Below are positions 52,897 to 62,275 of a stretch of 64,000 nucleotides of DNA, one piece after another. Each line of letters begins with the position of its first letter. Positions within the stretch are counted from its first letter, which is position 1. The DNA is taken from the NCBI GenBank assembly GCA_024710005.1, contig JANJVQ010000029.1, positions 62,001 to 126,000 on the forward strand. The letters run 5' to 3'. The stretch comes from Paludibacter sp. (GTDB lineage Bacteria > Bacteroidota > Bacteroidia > Bacteroidales > Paludibacteraceae). The notes under the pieces were generated by a model, which was not told the origin of the DNA, searched no databases, and worked only from the letters and a program-made list of their open reading frames with translations. The position numbers and the translations under genes were made by a program.

Positions 52897-53568
52897 ATGA
52901 AACTATTCGTTGTACCAACTCCCATCGGGAACTTAGAGGACATGACCCTGCGGGCTATCCGGGTATTGAAGGAAGCTGATCTCATCCTGGCTGAAGACAC
53001 GCGTACCAGTGGTTTCCTGCTAAAACATTTCGAAATTAAAACGCCTATGGTTTCACATCATAAGTTCAACGAACACAAAACAGTGGAGGGCATTGTGCAA
53101 CGATTGAAAGCCGGGCAAATCATCGCGTTGATTTCTGATGCCGGTACTCCTGCCATATCAGACCCGGGCTTTTTAGTTGTAAGGGCTTGCGTGGAAAACG
53201 ACATTGAAGTGGAATGTTTGCCCGGAGCGACTGCTTTTGTCCCCGCGTTGGTGGCCTCGGGACTGCCAAACGATCGTTTTTGCTTCGAAGGATTTTTACC
53301 ACAGAAAAAAGGTCGGCAAACACGCATACAGTCACTTGCAAGCGAAACCCGGACGATGGTTTTCTATGAATCACCCTTCAGGTTGGTGAAAACGCTGACC
53401 CAATTAGGGGAGGTTTTCGGTCCGGAAAGAAAAGCTTCCGTCTCACGGGAAATATCCAAATTTCATGAAGAAACAAAACGCGGAACACTTGCCGGACTTG
53501 CCGAATATTATACCCAGCATCCACCCAAAGGAGAAATTGTGTTAATTGTTGCAGGATTAGAATATTAA
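52897..53568 (+). CDS. rsmI: 16S rRNA (cytidine-1402-2'-O)-methyltransferase
   Basis: Methylates C1402 of 16S rRNA with SAM (with RsmH), helping decoding fidelity. 223 residues. SAM/tetrapyrrole-methylase fold: PTPIGNLEDMTLRAIRVLKEADLILAEDTRTS (about 8-38), ISDAGTPAISDPGF (about 79-92), and PGATAFVPALVASGLP. The 223-residue length is somewhat shorter than E. coli RsmI, as often in Bacteroidota. It starts 2 nt after the acidic protein gene. Confidence 0.93.
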   Translation: MKLFVVPTPIGNLEDMTLRAIRVLKEADLILAEDTRTSGFLLKHFEIKTPMVSHHKFNEHKTVEGIVQRLKAGQIIALISDAGTPAISDPGFLVVRACVENDIEVECLPGATAFVPALVASGLPNDRFCFEGFLPQKKGRQTRIQSLASETRTMVFYESPFRLVKTLTQLGEVFGPERKASVSREISKFHEETKRGTLAGLAEYYTQHPPKGEIVLIVAGLEY

Positions 53569-53659
53569 CGCTAATTTTGCATCGGAAATAAAACAATATT
53601 TTCAAGGTGTTTTTTTAAGGTGTAATTATTAATTATAAACATGTCTGCGGACAAAAAAT

Positions 53660-54529
53660 ATGAAAACTAAACTTTTCTTTCTCTCAGTACTCACCCTCGT
53701 AATGCTTGCCTGCAACAACCGATCGGGTGATTATCAGTCACTTCAGGCCGAACGTGACTCGCTTGCGCGTGAGAAAGAAGCCATGAAAACCGAGATGGAG
53801 AGCTATTTTGCCACCATCAACATGATAGAGCAAAATATAGAAAAAATAAAAAATGCCGAGAAATTAATCTCCCTGCAACCACTCGGGGAAGAGAGTGATG
53901 TTGACAACCGCAATAAAATTAATGACGACCTGACTTTCATCAATGAGATGTTGAAGGCCAACCGGGAAGAAATCAATTCACTGAAAAGCAAACTCGGCAA
54001 AAGTAATTTTAAGTTTGCCGAATTAGAACGCACGATTACCCGTCTCACCAAAGCGCTGGAAGAGGAAGCGCTCAAAGTGAAAGCGCTGGAAGATGAACTG
54101 GTAAAAAAAGATTCGCTGATTACACAACTGAATGAAGATATTGATGGTTTAAGTGACAACATCGAAGCGCTGGAGACGGAAAAAGAAGAGCATATTACCA
54201 AAATCAAAGAACAGGATGAAACCATACACACGGCCTGGTATGTGTTCGGAACAAGAAAAGAATTAAAAGAACAAAACATAATCACCTCAGAGGGTTGGTT
54301 CAGACCGGGACGGGTGCTCGAAAGCGATTTCAACAAAAGTTATTTCGTACGCATCGATGCCCGCAAAACCAAATCTATTCCCTTATATTCATCCAGGGCT
54401 AAAATTCTGAGTACACACCCCAGATCATCTTATACACTGGAAAAAGAAAATGACACCTTCACCCTGTTGATTACCGACACCAGAGAATTCTGGAGTGTGA
54501 GTAAGTATCTGGTGATTGAAGTAGATTAA
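53660..54529 (+). CDS. Exported coiled-coil lipoprotein
   Basis: 289 residues with a lipobox LVMLAC (Cys about 18). The mature part starts with NNRSGDYQSLQAERDSLAREKEAMKTEMESYF; a long coiled coil follows (about 25-190). A small C-terminal domain (about 195-289) contains WYVFGTRKELKEQNIITSEGWFRPGRVLESDF and a beta-rich tail. This architecture is common for Bacteroidales lipoproteins of unknown role; envelope-anchored spacer is a guess. It starts 91 nt after rsmI and ends 9 nt before the HAD gene. Confidence 0.75.
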   Translation: MKTKLFFLSVLTLVMLACNNRSGDYQSLQAERDSLAREKEAMKTEMESYFATINMIEQNIEKIKNAEKLISLQPLGEESDVDNRNKINDDLTFINEMLKANREEINSLKSKLGKSNFKFAELERTITRLTKALEEEALKVKALEDELVKKDSLITQLNEDIDGLSDNIEALETEKEEHITKIKEQDETIHTAWYVFGTRKELKEQNIITSEGWFRPGRVLESDFNKSYFVRIDARKTKSIPLYSSRAKILSTHPRSSYTLEKENDTFTLLITDTREFWSVSKYLVIEVD

Positions 54530-54537
54530 TTTATTGC

Positions 54538-55227
54538 ATGTACAAATACGTATTTTTCGATTTAGACGATACTATCTGGGATTTTCATACGAACGCGAGG
54601 GAAACCTTGCAGCAAGTATTTGATGAAGGCAGGTTATATGACTATTTCGGAAACTTTCCGACTTTCTTTCATATCTACGCGAAAAAGAACCTGGAACTAT
54701 GGGATGCCTACGGCAAGGGAGAGATTACAAAAGAGTTTTTGATGACTGAGCGCTTCAGATACACACTCTCACAAATGGGCGTTGACAATCACCAGTTAGC
54801 AGAGAAAATCAGCGAGCATTATCTGGAAATTCTTCCGACAAAATCAGCTCTGATGCCCGATGCGATAGAGGTACTTGATTATCTCAAGCAAAAATATCCC
54901 ATAACGCTCATATCAAATGGTTTTAAAGGGGTTCAACACAAAAAGATTAACAGCAGCGGAATTCATCATTATTTTGCCCATATTATTTTGTCGGACGAAG
55001 CCAATGCCTTAAAACCGGATCCCAGAATCTTCGAACATGCTTTAAAACTCAATGGTGCATCAGCCCATGAAGCCATCATGATTGGTGATTCCTACGAGGC
55101 AGATATCCGTGGCGCACAAAATGCTGGTATCGATCAGGTTTACTTCCCGCTGAATGGTCACCACAAAGAAAATCAGCCCGCGACCTATAAGATCAGCAGG
55201 CTGATGGAGTTGAAGAACATCCTTTAA
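54538..55227 (+). CDS. YjjG family noncanonical pyrimidine nucleotidase (HAD)
   Basis: 229-residue haloacid-dehalogenase phosphatase. Motif I FFDLDDTIWDF (about 7-17), motif II LISNGF (about 120-125), motif III Lys in ALKPDPRIF and motif IV MIGDSYEADIRGAQNAG (about 180-196). The YjjG type hydrolyses non-canonical pyrimidine nucleotides and dUMP/dTMP, helping nucleotide pool cleaning. Starts 9 nt after the lipoprotein gene on the same strand. Confidence 0.9.
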   Translation: MYKYVFFDLDDTIWDFHTNARETLQQVFDEGRLYDYFGNFPTFFHIYAKKNLELWDAYGKGEITKEFLMTERFRYTLSQMGVDNHQLAEKISEHYLEILPTKSALMPDAIEVLDYLKQKYPITLISNGFKGVQHKKINSSGIHHYFAHIILSDEANALKPDPRIFEHALKLNGASAHEAIMIGDSYEADIRGAQNAGIDQVYFPLNGHHKENQPATYKISRLMELKNIL

Positions 55228-55271
55228 ACCAAAATCTTCCGGATCATTCTTCTATATATAGAGATGGTAAA

Positions 55272-57695
55272 TTATTTCGAACTCCGGTTTTCTTCTTCAC
55301 TCGAAGAAGTTGAACGATTGGCCCGGGTTTTAAAATCATCTTTACCGAAACGGTAATTAAACGATATATTTAACCTGCGCGACTCCCATTTATTCATTAC
55401 ATCAATATCCACGTTATCGTATTTCGCATAAGCGCCACCATTTGCCGTATTAAAAATATCGCTCACCGACACCTTAATGGTACCCTGATCCTTAAACACC
55501 TTCCGTTGGATTCCCAAATCAATGGAATAATGCGGGCGCAGGATAATATTACTGATCAGTTGTTCTGAGTTATACCTGCCACTCATCTCCAAATCCAGTT
55601 TCCACGGGAGGGTAAAATTATTACTCATATTGGCCATGAAACTAAATCTGCTCAAGGGGATTAAATTCTGTTCATCCATTTGAATGGTTTTATACATGCC
55701 CGTAACGGTTCCATTGAACCTCCACCATTTAAAAGGCTGAAACTGGAGGGTTTCCGAAAGCGTTAAGTCTAACGAGTTATGCAGATTCTCCATGGTTTGA
55801 TATACCGTCCGTGACACATCATCCTGCCTGATTATCTGGGTAAAAAGTCCCATCGTATAATTGGCGCCCAAACTCGAAATCAACTTGTTTTTATAACTAT
55901 GACTTAAGCCGGCAGTATGCGTAAACTGGGGTTTGAGGTTTGGATTTCCTTTGTTGAAAGTATAAGGGTCGACCATCCACCTGAAAGGATTCAAATGATG
56001 ATAACTGGGTCGGCCGATGCGGTAACTATATCGGAAATTCAGGTTATTATCCTTGTTCAGTTGCTGTTGCACGAAGAAAGAAGGAAATAACTTCAGGTAA
56101 GTAGTATCGTTTACCTGATTAGTCACCACCGAATTACCGCTGGAGTATGTATTTTCGAGCCGCAACCCCAGTTGTAGTGTTGTTTTATTGAGCTGTGCAC
56201 GGGCATTGAGATAAGCAGCCAGGATATTTTCCTCATAAATAAAATTATCATGTTGGGTTAAGAATCCGTCCATATCAATATAACTATCGGTTGTAACAGC
56301 GCTAAACTTCAGTCCCGATTCGAGATTCAGCATTTTATTCACCGGTAGCACGTAGTCCAGTTTTGATGATAAAATGCTGATATCATTCCCCTGGGTAGTG
56401 ATCACAATCAAACCATGATTCAGCTCCACTTCATTGGCATCATAATATTTCCCATCCTGGTTGTTCGAACTTGTAAATCCGAAACGGGCATAATCCACAT
56501 CAAACAACAACGACTGACCCGTGGTATCGATATCCCATTTATAATTGAGATTATATGTAGCGCTTTTCCAATTGTTGTTTCCGGTTGAGGTGGTAATCAA
56601 AATCGAATCAACCTGATCAAATTTGTCCGTAAACGACGTTCTGTTATTCATTGCACCGTAATTGAACCCGAAATTTCCACGGGTCATCACGCTGACAACA
56701 TGATTTTTAGCAATAAAATAGTCAGCGCCTGCTTTGTAATTATGTGAACTACCATCATAAGTTTCAGTATTTTTAATCACCTGAGAAGCACCCTGCAATT
56801 CCGTTCCGGTAAAGCGGCGGACAGCATCCATCGAGTTCCATCCCTCCCAGTGATAATTAGAATAGTTACCATACAGATTCAGTTTCCCATAATTCATATT
56901 GAGATTTATGCCTCCATTCCAACCAACTTTACTGGCGATATTCAGTCCACCATTCACAGTTCCGTTAAAACCGGGAGCCCGGGTGTGTTTTGTCTTGATG
57001 TTGATGATTCCCGAATTTCCTTCAGCATCATATTTTGCTGAAGGGTTTTCAATAATCTCAATGCGTTCCACATCTTTCCCCTGCATACTTTTCAACCAGG
57101 AAGCCAACTGTGTGGCAGAAAGATAGGTTGGTTTGTCGTCAATCATAACCCTCACACCCTGCATACCCTTCAAGGTGATATTGTCGTTATTATCGATACT
57201 TACCCCCGGCAACTTCCGCAAAATTTCATATACATTTTCTGAAGCAGATGTGATAGATGCTTCGGGATGTATGACCGTTTTATCAACAGCCTGCTCGATG
57301 AATTCCTTTTTTGCCACCACCTCAACGGCTTTCAGCATTTCACTTTGCTCGTTCAACACAATATTCCTTTCAATCACGGTTCTTTTACCATCCACAACCA
57401 GTTTTTCCGAGTCATGCTTTTTGTAGCCAACCATACTTACCGACAACACATATTCACCTTTATCAACCTTGCTGATATTGAACTCACCTTTCTCATTACA
57501 CACTTCACCTTTGATAACTTCACCCGTTTTGGGACTAAGCAGCACGGCGGTCGCGTATTCAACAGGTTGATTTTTTTCGTTTACTACTTTACCTTTGATT
57601 ACGGCCATTTCAATCTCGCCTTGTGCAGGAAAGATGGTTATCAGTAAAACCACTGCGAATGCGATTAGAACCCGGATAGGAATAATTGTTTTCAT
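55272..57695 (-). CDS. TonB-dependent receptor-type outer-membrane protein
   Basis: 807 residues with a signal peptide (IRVLIAFAVVLLITIFPAQG). Next is a carboxypeptidase-regulatory-like domain (about 33-115, AVIKGKVVNEKNQPVEYATAVLLSP), a plug region (VYEILRKLPGVSIDNNDNITLKGMQGVRVMIDDKP, then DVERIEIIENPSAKYDAEGNSGIINIKTK) and a long beta-barrel ending in LNISFNYRFGKDDF followed by a charged tail. This is the outer-membrane beta-barrel (PF14905-like) branch. No SusD partner is adjacent; the substrate is unknown. The next gene upstream on this strand is the 187-residue exported protein. Confidence 0.9.
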   Translation of the reverse strand: MKTIIPIRVLIAFAVVLLITIFPAQGEIEMAVIKGKVVNEKNQPVEYATAVLLSPKTGEVIKGEVCNEKGEFNISKVDKGEYVLSVSMVGYKKHDSEKLVVDGKRTVIERNIVLNEQSEMLKAVEVVAKKEFIEQAVDKTVIHPEASITSASENVYEILRKLPGVSIDNNDNITLKGMQGVRVMIDDKPTYLSATQLASWLKSMQGKDVERIEIIENPSAKYDAEGNSGIINIKTKHTRAPGFNGTVNGGLNIASKVGWNGGINLNMNYGKLNLYGNYSNYHWEGWNSMDAVRRFTGTELQGASQVIKNTETYDGSSHNYKAGADYFIAKNHVVSVMTRGNFGFNYGAMNNRTSFTDKFDQVDSILITTSTGNNNWKSATYNLNYKWDIDTTGQSLLFDVDYARFGFTSSNNQDGKYYDANEVELNHGLIVITTQGNDISILSSKLDYVLPVNKMLNLESGLKFSAVTTDSYIDMDGFLTQHDNFIYEENILAAYLNARAQLNKTTLQLGLRLENTYSSGNSVVTNQVNDTTYLKLFPSFFVQQQLNKDNNLNFRYSYRIGRPSYHHLNPFRWMVDPYTFNKGNPNLKPQFTHTAGLSHSYKNKLISSLGANYTMGLFTQIIRQDDVSRTVYQTMENLHNSLDLTLSETLQFQPFKWWRFNGTVTGMYKTIQMDEQNLIPLSRFSFMANMSNNFTLPWKLDLEMSGRYNSEQLISNIILRPHYSIDLGIQRKVFKDQGTIKVSVSDIFNTANGGAYAKYDNVDIDVMNKWESRRLNISFNYRFGKDDFKTRANRSTSSSEEENRSSK

Positions 57696-57734
57696 GTAAT
57701 AATTTAGTTTGATAGAAAATAAGATTTAGTTTGG

Positions 57735-58298
57735 TTAGATTACCCCTGTTACCACAATTTTATCATCACTGAAAATATGCATCGGATAAGGAGTACCACC
57801 CATGCTGAAGAACTGATGACGGGCATTGTTGTCATTTTTACACAAGTACATCCTGTCGGCCTTCTGATTCACATAAAAGAAGGCATCAGATCGTTGGTCA
57901 AACTCTTTGTTTTCGAAGCGAAACCCTTTCTTTCCTTTCTTTAACGGGATATAGAAAAACTGTTTACGCTGAAATTGTTGCAGGCAACCATAAAAAAGCA
58001 TGTGCTTATTGAAATCCTTTTTTGTTATCTCAGATTCCGATTTATAGACATAAGCAGGACGAGACTGATCATTTTCCCAAAAAATTGCATTCTCAATGTC
58101 TGCTTTATCTACAGCGCTCAATTCACATGCCTCAGGCACAATAATCAACACGGTATCGGTATGAAAGAAATCCACAACCAAAGTCTGATTATCCTTCAAC
58201 TGAGCAGCAATTTTGCCGGTACCGAATACATGTATATGGGCAAAAAGCAATAGCACAGTAAAAACCGATACTTTACATAAATATAGACTCGTTTTCAT
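57735..58298 (-). CDS. Exported protein of unknown function
   Basis: The track start (58379) adds 27 residues without signal-peptide character; the ATG at 58298 (MKTSLYLCKVSVFTVLLLFAHIHVFG) gives a signal peptide and 187 residues. The mature part has DNQTLVVDFFHTDTVLIIVPEACELSAVDKADIE and ends RHQFFSMGGTPYPMHIFSDDKIVVTGVI. I do not recognise a family. It lies 39 nt upstream of the barrel receptor and 140 nt downstream of the zinc protease gene on the same strand, and shares a TTACGTCTAA element with the protease gene upstream. Confidence 0.6.
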   Translation of the reverse strand: MKTSLYLCKVSVFTVLLLFAHIHVFGTGKIAAQLKDNQTLVVDFFHTDTVLIIVPEACELSAVDKADIENAIFWENDQSRPAYVYKSESEITKKDFNKHMLFYGCLQQFQRKQFFYIPLKKGKKGFRFENKEFDQRSDAFFYVNQKADRMYLCKNDNNARHQFFSMGGTPYPMHIFSDDKIVVTGVI

Positions 58299-58366
58299 GA
58301 TTTGAAATTTTAATTGTTGTTTTAATGACGATTCAAAAAGAATAATATTACATCGATGTTTATATT

Positions 58367-58376
58367 TTAGACGTAA
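58367..58376 (-). promoter_or_regulatory. TTACGTCTAA element upstream of the exported protein gene
   Basis: On the minus strand TTACGTCTAA occurs about 70 nt before the start at 58298; the same ten bases occur 18 nt before the protease gene. Possible shared promoter or operator. Confidence 0.35.
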
Positions 58377-58438
58377 CAAATTGCCGGTTTGGATTTAATT
58401 CAGAAAAAATATTTGTTAAAACACCCTGTCAATAAATT

Positions 58439-59140
58439 TTAAGAAATAATTGGTTCTTCGTGATTTGCCACAACGCCAACATAACTGATTCTATCCGGCA
58501 CAATACCCAATTCTATTTTTTTTCTTAAAGTATTTGTTTTCTCCACAAAGCACTCCTGCAATTGTGCAAGTGATTCGCTGATGTTAAAGATTGTTATGCT
58601 GTTACTTCCGGTATGGGTATGCATCAAACCTTCACTGTGTGTTAGTCCCAGGTTGTGCCCCATTTCATGTGCCAGCACATATTTATTATTTTTGTAGCGT
58701 TCATTTATCGCGATAACTTTACCATCGGCAATCCCCGCGGGTTCGTCATAAACATCAGGGTCTGCTCTCCGTCCATTTCTTTTTCTGGCTTTACAAAATT
58801 TATTATCATCAGGGATGATGGTAACAAAATTGAGCGCCACGTCATTCTCCGGATCTTCATTCACCAATATTGAAAAATTGACGGTATAGAAACAAGTCGA
58901 GTCACCCGACTGAATCTGGTATAAATACTTACCACTTTGCGCGTTCCATAAATCCGCGGCATCATAGAGTGTTAATTTCATGGGCGCGAAAGTCACAAAA
59001 TTTGCCGTTAAGGTTATGGTTTTCTGATCGTGATCCACGATGATATCTTTTGCTGCATGGATATTTGCGGAACATAGCATAAATATCATCATGCTGACAA
59101 TCCCGGTTAATGTCCTGTTAGTGATGTTTGGCTTTTTCAT
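58439..59140 (-). CDS. Secreted zinc metalloprotease-like protein
   Basis: 233 residues with a signal peptide (TGIVSMMIFMLCSANIHA). HEMGHNLGLTH (158-168) is the complete HExxHxxGxxH zinc site of metzincins; a Met-turn cannot be assigned with certainty. N-terminal domain (about 30-110) is beta-rich, LTANFVTFAPMKLTLYDAADLWN. The small size suggests a single catalytic domain without a propeptide or large C-terminal module. Upstream element TTACGTCTAA on the minus strand at 59158-59167. It may act on host or environmental proteins or mature the products of nearby genes. Confidence 0.8.
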   Translation of the reverse strand: MKKPNITNRTLTGIVSMMIFMLCSANIHAAKDIIVDHDQKTITLTANFVTFAPMKLTLYDAADLWNAQSGKYLYQIQSGDSTCFYTVNFSILVNEDPENDVALNFVTIIPDDNKFCKARKRNGRRADPDVYDEPAGIADGKVIAINERYKNNKYVLAHEMGHNLGLTHSEGLMHTHTGSNSITIFNISESLAQLQECFVEKTNTLRKKIELGIVPDRISYVGVVANHEEPIIS

Positions 59141-59157
59141 GATTATGTATTTTTGTA

Positions 59158-59167
59158 TTAGACGTAA
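59158..59167 (-). promoter_or_regulatory. TTACGTCTAA element upstream of the zinc protease gene
   Basis: Same ten bases as at 58367-58376, here 18 nt before the start codon. Confidence 0.35.
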
Positions 59168-59263
59168 TAAACCTGCAAATTGGATTTATATTTCTATCGA
59201 CGAAAAACAAATCATAATCTTACATCAGACAAACACATCGCGACACCGGTTGATTGTAATGCC

Positions 59264-59818
59264 TTATTTCAGCAACTCTTTTCTGAAATAAATTTTTCTG
59301 GCCGGGATATCATAGATCTCTGTTACTGCTCCATCCTGTGCAAAATCATGCTTATAAGCATATTTTTCCAGGGCGGGATATACTTTCATCAGGCTGAAAA
59401 TAACCGACAACTTACCCAGATAAGGAAATTCAGTCACCATGTATTTTCTGACGGGCAAAGTTTTCACTTTCATGTCACAGGGCAGTCCGGCGAGGAACCC
59501 GGTATCCGGTTTCTCAACAATACAGCCTGCCTCAGAACGCAACTGATTTTTAGGAGTTTGCTTCGGATTATCATAATAAATACCAAACCCCCTGAAGGTT
59601 TCAATTTTCTTTTCTTTTAAAAGATAATTGTACACCTGATCCATGGTCAGACCGGTCTTGCGGTAATCGCCAAGGATGGATTCATAAACAACTGTTTCAC
59701 CCCCTTCTTCTCTGACTTCAACTTTGATTGTTTTCAGACCTCCATAGTACACCACAAATACAAAAAAGATCAGCGTGAAGATCAGTGTTGCTGCTAAAAT
59801 GATTTTTGCTACTGTCAT
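59264..59818 (-). CDS. Membrane-anchored GyrI-like domain protein (TEX264-like layout)
   Basis: 184 residues. One N-terminal membrane helix (MTVAKIILAATLIFTLIFFVFVVYYG) is followed by a soluble domain with YNYLLKEKKIETFRGFGIYYDNPKQTPKNQLRSEAGCIVE, the GyrI-like small-molecule-binding pattern (GxYYDxP...LRxxxG). An N-terminal membrane anchor with this domain is the layout of eukaryotic TEX264 and some bacterial SOUL/GyrI proteins. The ligand is unknown. It lies upstream of the zinc protease gene (123-nt gap) on the same strand. Confidence 0.68.
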   Translation of the reverse strand: MTVAKIILAATLIFTLIFFVFVVYYGGLKTIKVEVREEGGETVVYESILGDYRKTGLTMDQVYNYLLKEKKIETFRGFGIYYDNPKQTPKNQLRSEAGCIVEKPDTGFLAGLPCDMKVKTLPVRKYMVTEFPYLGKLSVIFSLMKVYPALEKYAYKHDFAQDGAVTEIYDIPARKIYFRKELLK

Positions 59819-60064
59819 ATTTTTATTTTTTAAATTTCAACGACAAATTTAGAACTGGTCAGGAACTCCTTCAAATAAAAATTGACAGATAACCGGTTTG
59901 AGGTCATCATTGCCTTATTTTCGGCGTTGAAAAACACCATATCATACAAACCGCAACTGTCTGTTTAAATTCAGGGAAACGTCATTCACAAATAAACCGC
60001 GGCCTTTCATTGACCAATTCAGCTCATTCATCAAAAAAACAGCTGTATGTAAAAATAAATTGGT

Positions 60065-60072
60065 TATTTTTG
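60065..60072 (+). promoter_or_regulatory. Bacteroidota -7 box for the histidine kinase gene
   Basis: TATTTTTG, 20 nt before the ATG at 60093. Confidence 0.5.
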
Positions 60073-60092
60073 TGTAATCAGTTTTGAAAATT

Positions 60093-61457
60093 ATGACAGA
60101 TTCAACAATCAAAATTCCTGACGCAATACTACAGGATGAACGCCTCAAAGGATCCCGTATGAGTGTTAACTTCAGATGGGTATTCATCATTCTCCTGTTG
60201 ATGACAACATCACTTCAGGTTATTTCGGGCTATAAAGCAGAGTCCACGCATGCTTTTGTGCTTATAGGCATCTATTTGTGCTGCAATATCGGGCTTGCAA
60301 TCGCGGTGAACAAGAAATACGATCCGCCTTTTCTGGGTTATATCAGCGCCATCATCGACCTGGGCATCATTACCTTTCATCTGTACTACCTGACCACGCA
60401 ATACGATTATATTGCCGTTACAGCGGCGGCAACCATCCTGCTCTACCCTATTATTTTTGTACTCTATACCTTCAGGCTCAACAGACCATTGCTGATTTTC
60501 ATGGTAGCTCTTACTATGCTGCTTTTTAATTCCAACTATTTTTATGCATACAGCCAAAATGAGCTTTATTATTTACAGACACTTTCCACCTCTCCACTTT
60601 CTCATATATTCAAGAGCGCCTACATTCTTTTTATTGGTTTCTTATGTATTTACTTACAGCTTTCTCTCGAAAAATTCATCGAGAAACAGGTTGCTGAAGC
60701 ATCAGCAAAAATTAAATTACACGCCCGGGTAAAGATTGAAGAACAAAAAAACAAGTATGCACAGAAACTGATTGAGAAGGAGAAGCTAATGACAGCCAAG
60801 CTGGAACAGGAGGTAGAAAAGCAGGCTGAAGAGTTGACACGTGCCAATACCCAGGTACTTAAACTTCAGAAAGAGAATTTACAATCGCAGTTTGAAGTCC
60901 TGAAACAGCAGGTAAATCCGCATTTTTTATTCAACAGCCTGAATGTGCTGACCTCCCTGATTAAAGCAGACCCTGATTTAGCAGAAACGTTTACCGAGAA
61001 GCTATCGAAAGTTTATCGCTATGTACTCGAGAACAAAGAGAAGGATTTGGTTTCACTCAGTACAGAAATGGATTTTCTCAACGCCTATCTTTTCCTGATT
61101 AACATTCGCTTCTCAGGAAAAATTATCGTGGAGATTGACATCGACAGCAAATATGCTGAATACCGGGTGCTCCCTATAGCTGTTCAGATGCTCATTGAAA
61201 ATGCCATCAAGCACAACATCTATTCAAAAACAAACCCACTTTTAATCAACATCTACACAGATGAAAACGGCAACCTGATTGTTTGCAACAACCTGAAAGC
61301 CCGAGAAACCATCATGGCATCCACAGGTGTGGGATTGGAAAACATAACCCGCAGATACGCCCTGATTACCGATCATACGCCTGTTTTCGCCAAAACAGAA
61401 ACGCATTTTATTGCCCGGCTCCCTTTGCTGAAAGCCGATAAACATATCATCAGTTAA
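60093..61457 (+). CDS. LytS/YehU-type sensor histidine kinase
   Basis: The track start (60084) uses TTG; the ATG at 60093 (MTDSTIKIPDAIL) is preferred and gives 454 residues. Six predicted membrane helices (about 30-195) are followed by a long coiled-coil linker (about 210-275, HARVKIEEQKNKYAQKLIEKEK). The His_kinase domain has the phospho-acceptor H in LKQQVNPHFLFNSLNVL (about 275-290), and the ATPase domain has LIENAIKHN (N-box) and GVGLENI (G-box). It is transcribed with the LytTR regulator 34 nt downstream. The signal sensed is unknown. Confidence 0.93.
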   Translation: MTDSTIKIPDAILQDERLKGSRMSVNFRWVFIILLLMTTSLQVISGYKAESTHAFVLIGIYLCCNIGLAIAVNKKYDPPFLGYISAIIDLGIITFHLYYLTTQYDYIAVTAAATILLYPIIFVLYTFRLNRPLLIFMVALTMLLFNSNYFYAYSQNELYYLQTLSTSPLSHIFKSAYILFIGFLCIYLQLSLEKFIEKQVAEASAKIKLHARVKIEEQKNKYAQKLIEKEKLMTAKLEQEVEKQAEELTRANTQVLKLQKENLQSQFEVLKQQVNPHFLFNSLNVLTSLIKADPDLAETFTEKLSKVYRYVLENKEKDLVSLSTEMDFLNAYLFLINIRFSGKIIVEIDIDSKYAEYRVLPIAVQMLIENAIKHNIYSKTNPLLINIYTDENGNLIVCNNLKARETIMASTGVGLENITRRYALITDHTPVFAKTETHFIARLPLLKADKHIIS

Positions 61458-61490
61458 ACAAAAATTGAAACTTACATAAATTTGAAGCAT

Positions 61491-62264
61491 ATGAGAGTAG
61501 TTATCATAGAAGATGAGGCATTTGCCGCCATGAGATTAAAAAAGATGATCCTTGAATATAATCCGGATATCAATATAGTTGCAGAACTGGAATCGGTAGA
61601 AGAATCGGTGAAGTGGTTTCGTAACAACCCCGAACCCGACCTGATTTTCTTAGACATCCATTTGGAAGACGACCTGAGTTTCGCCATCTTCGAACAGGTT
61701 GACATTGACAGTCCGGTTATTTTCACCACCGCCTTCGATGAATACGCCATCAAAGCATTCAAACTGAAGAGCATCGATTACCTGCTGAAACCCATTGTGC
61801 AGGAGGAACTGGCTGCCGCGCTGAAGAAATACGAAGACATGACCGGCAAACAACAGAAAAGCTTTGATCTGGAATCGCTTTACGGATTGCTGGTGAATAA
61901 AGAAAAGAAATTCCGGGAGCGTTTTTCTGTTTCGATAGGGAACAAAATCAAAACGTTCACGATTAACGATGTTGCTTACTTCATCAGCGAAGAAGGATTC
62001 ACAAGCGCTTACCTGTGGAATAAATCGGTTTATCCGCTCGATGTCAGCCTGAATAAACTGGCATTGGAAATTGACCCTGATTCATTCTTTCGCATCAATC
62101 GACAGATGTTGTTAAACATCAACGCCATACAGGAAATCCATATCCATTCGGGCAGTCGGCTGAAAGTGGATGTGAATCCCAAGATCGAAAACGGCGTATT
62201 CGTCAGCATCGACAAAATGGCCGAATTCAAAAGGTGGATTGGAGGCAAGGAGAAAACAAACTAA
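61491..62264 (+). CDS. LytTR-type response regulator
   Basis: The ATG at 61491 (MRVVIIEDEAFAAMRL) is preferred to the TTG start at 61482; 257 residues. Receiver domain with the acidic pair EDE, phospho-acceptor Asp in LIFLDIHLED (about 54-63), Thr in IFTTAFDEYAIKAFK and Lys in YLLKPI. C-terminal LytTR DNA-binding domain (about 145-250) with FFRINRQMLLNINAIQEI. Partner of the upstream kinase. Targets may include the CPBP protease gene 12 nt downstream. Confidence 0.93.
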   Translation: MRVVIIEDEAFAAMRLKKMILEYNPDINIVAELESVEESVKWFRNNPEPDLIFLDIHLEDDLSFAIFEQVDIDSPVIFTTAFDEYAIKAFKLKSIDYLLKPIVQEELAAALKKYEDMTGKQQKSFDLESLYGLLVNKEKKFRERFSVSIGNKIKTFTINDVAYFISEEGFTSAYLWNKSVYPLDVSLNKLALEIDPDSFFRINRQMLLNINAIQEIHIHSGSRLKVDVNPKIENGVFVSIDKMAEFKRWIGGKEKTN

Positions 62265-62275
62265 CACATAAGAAT

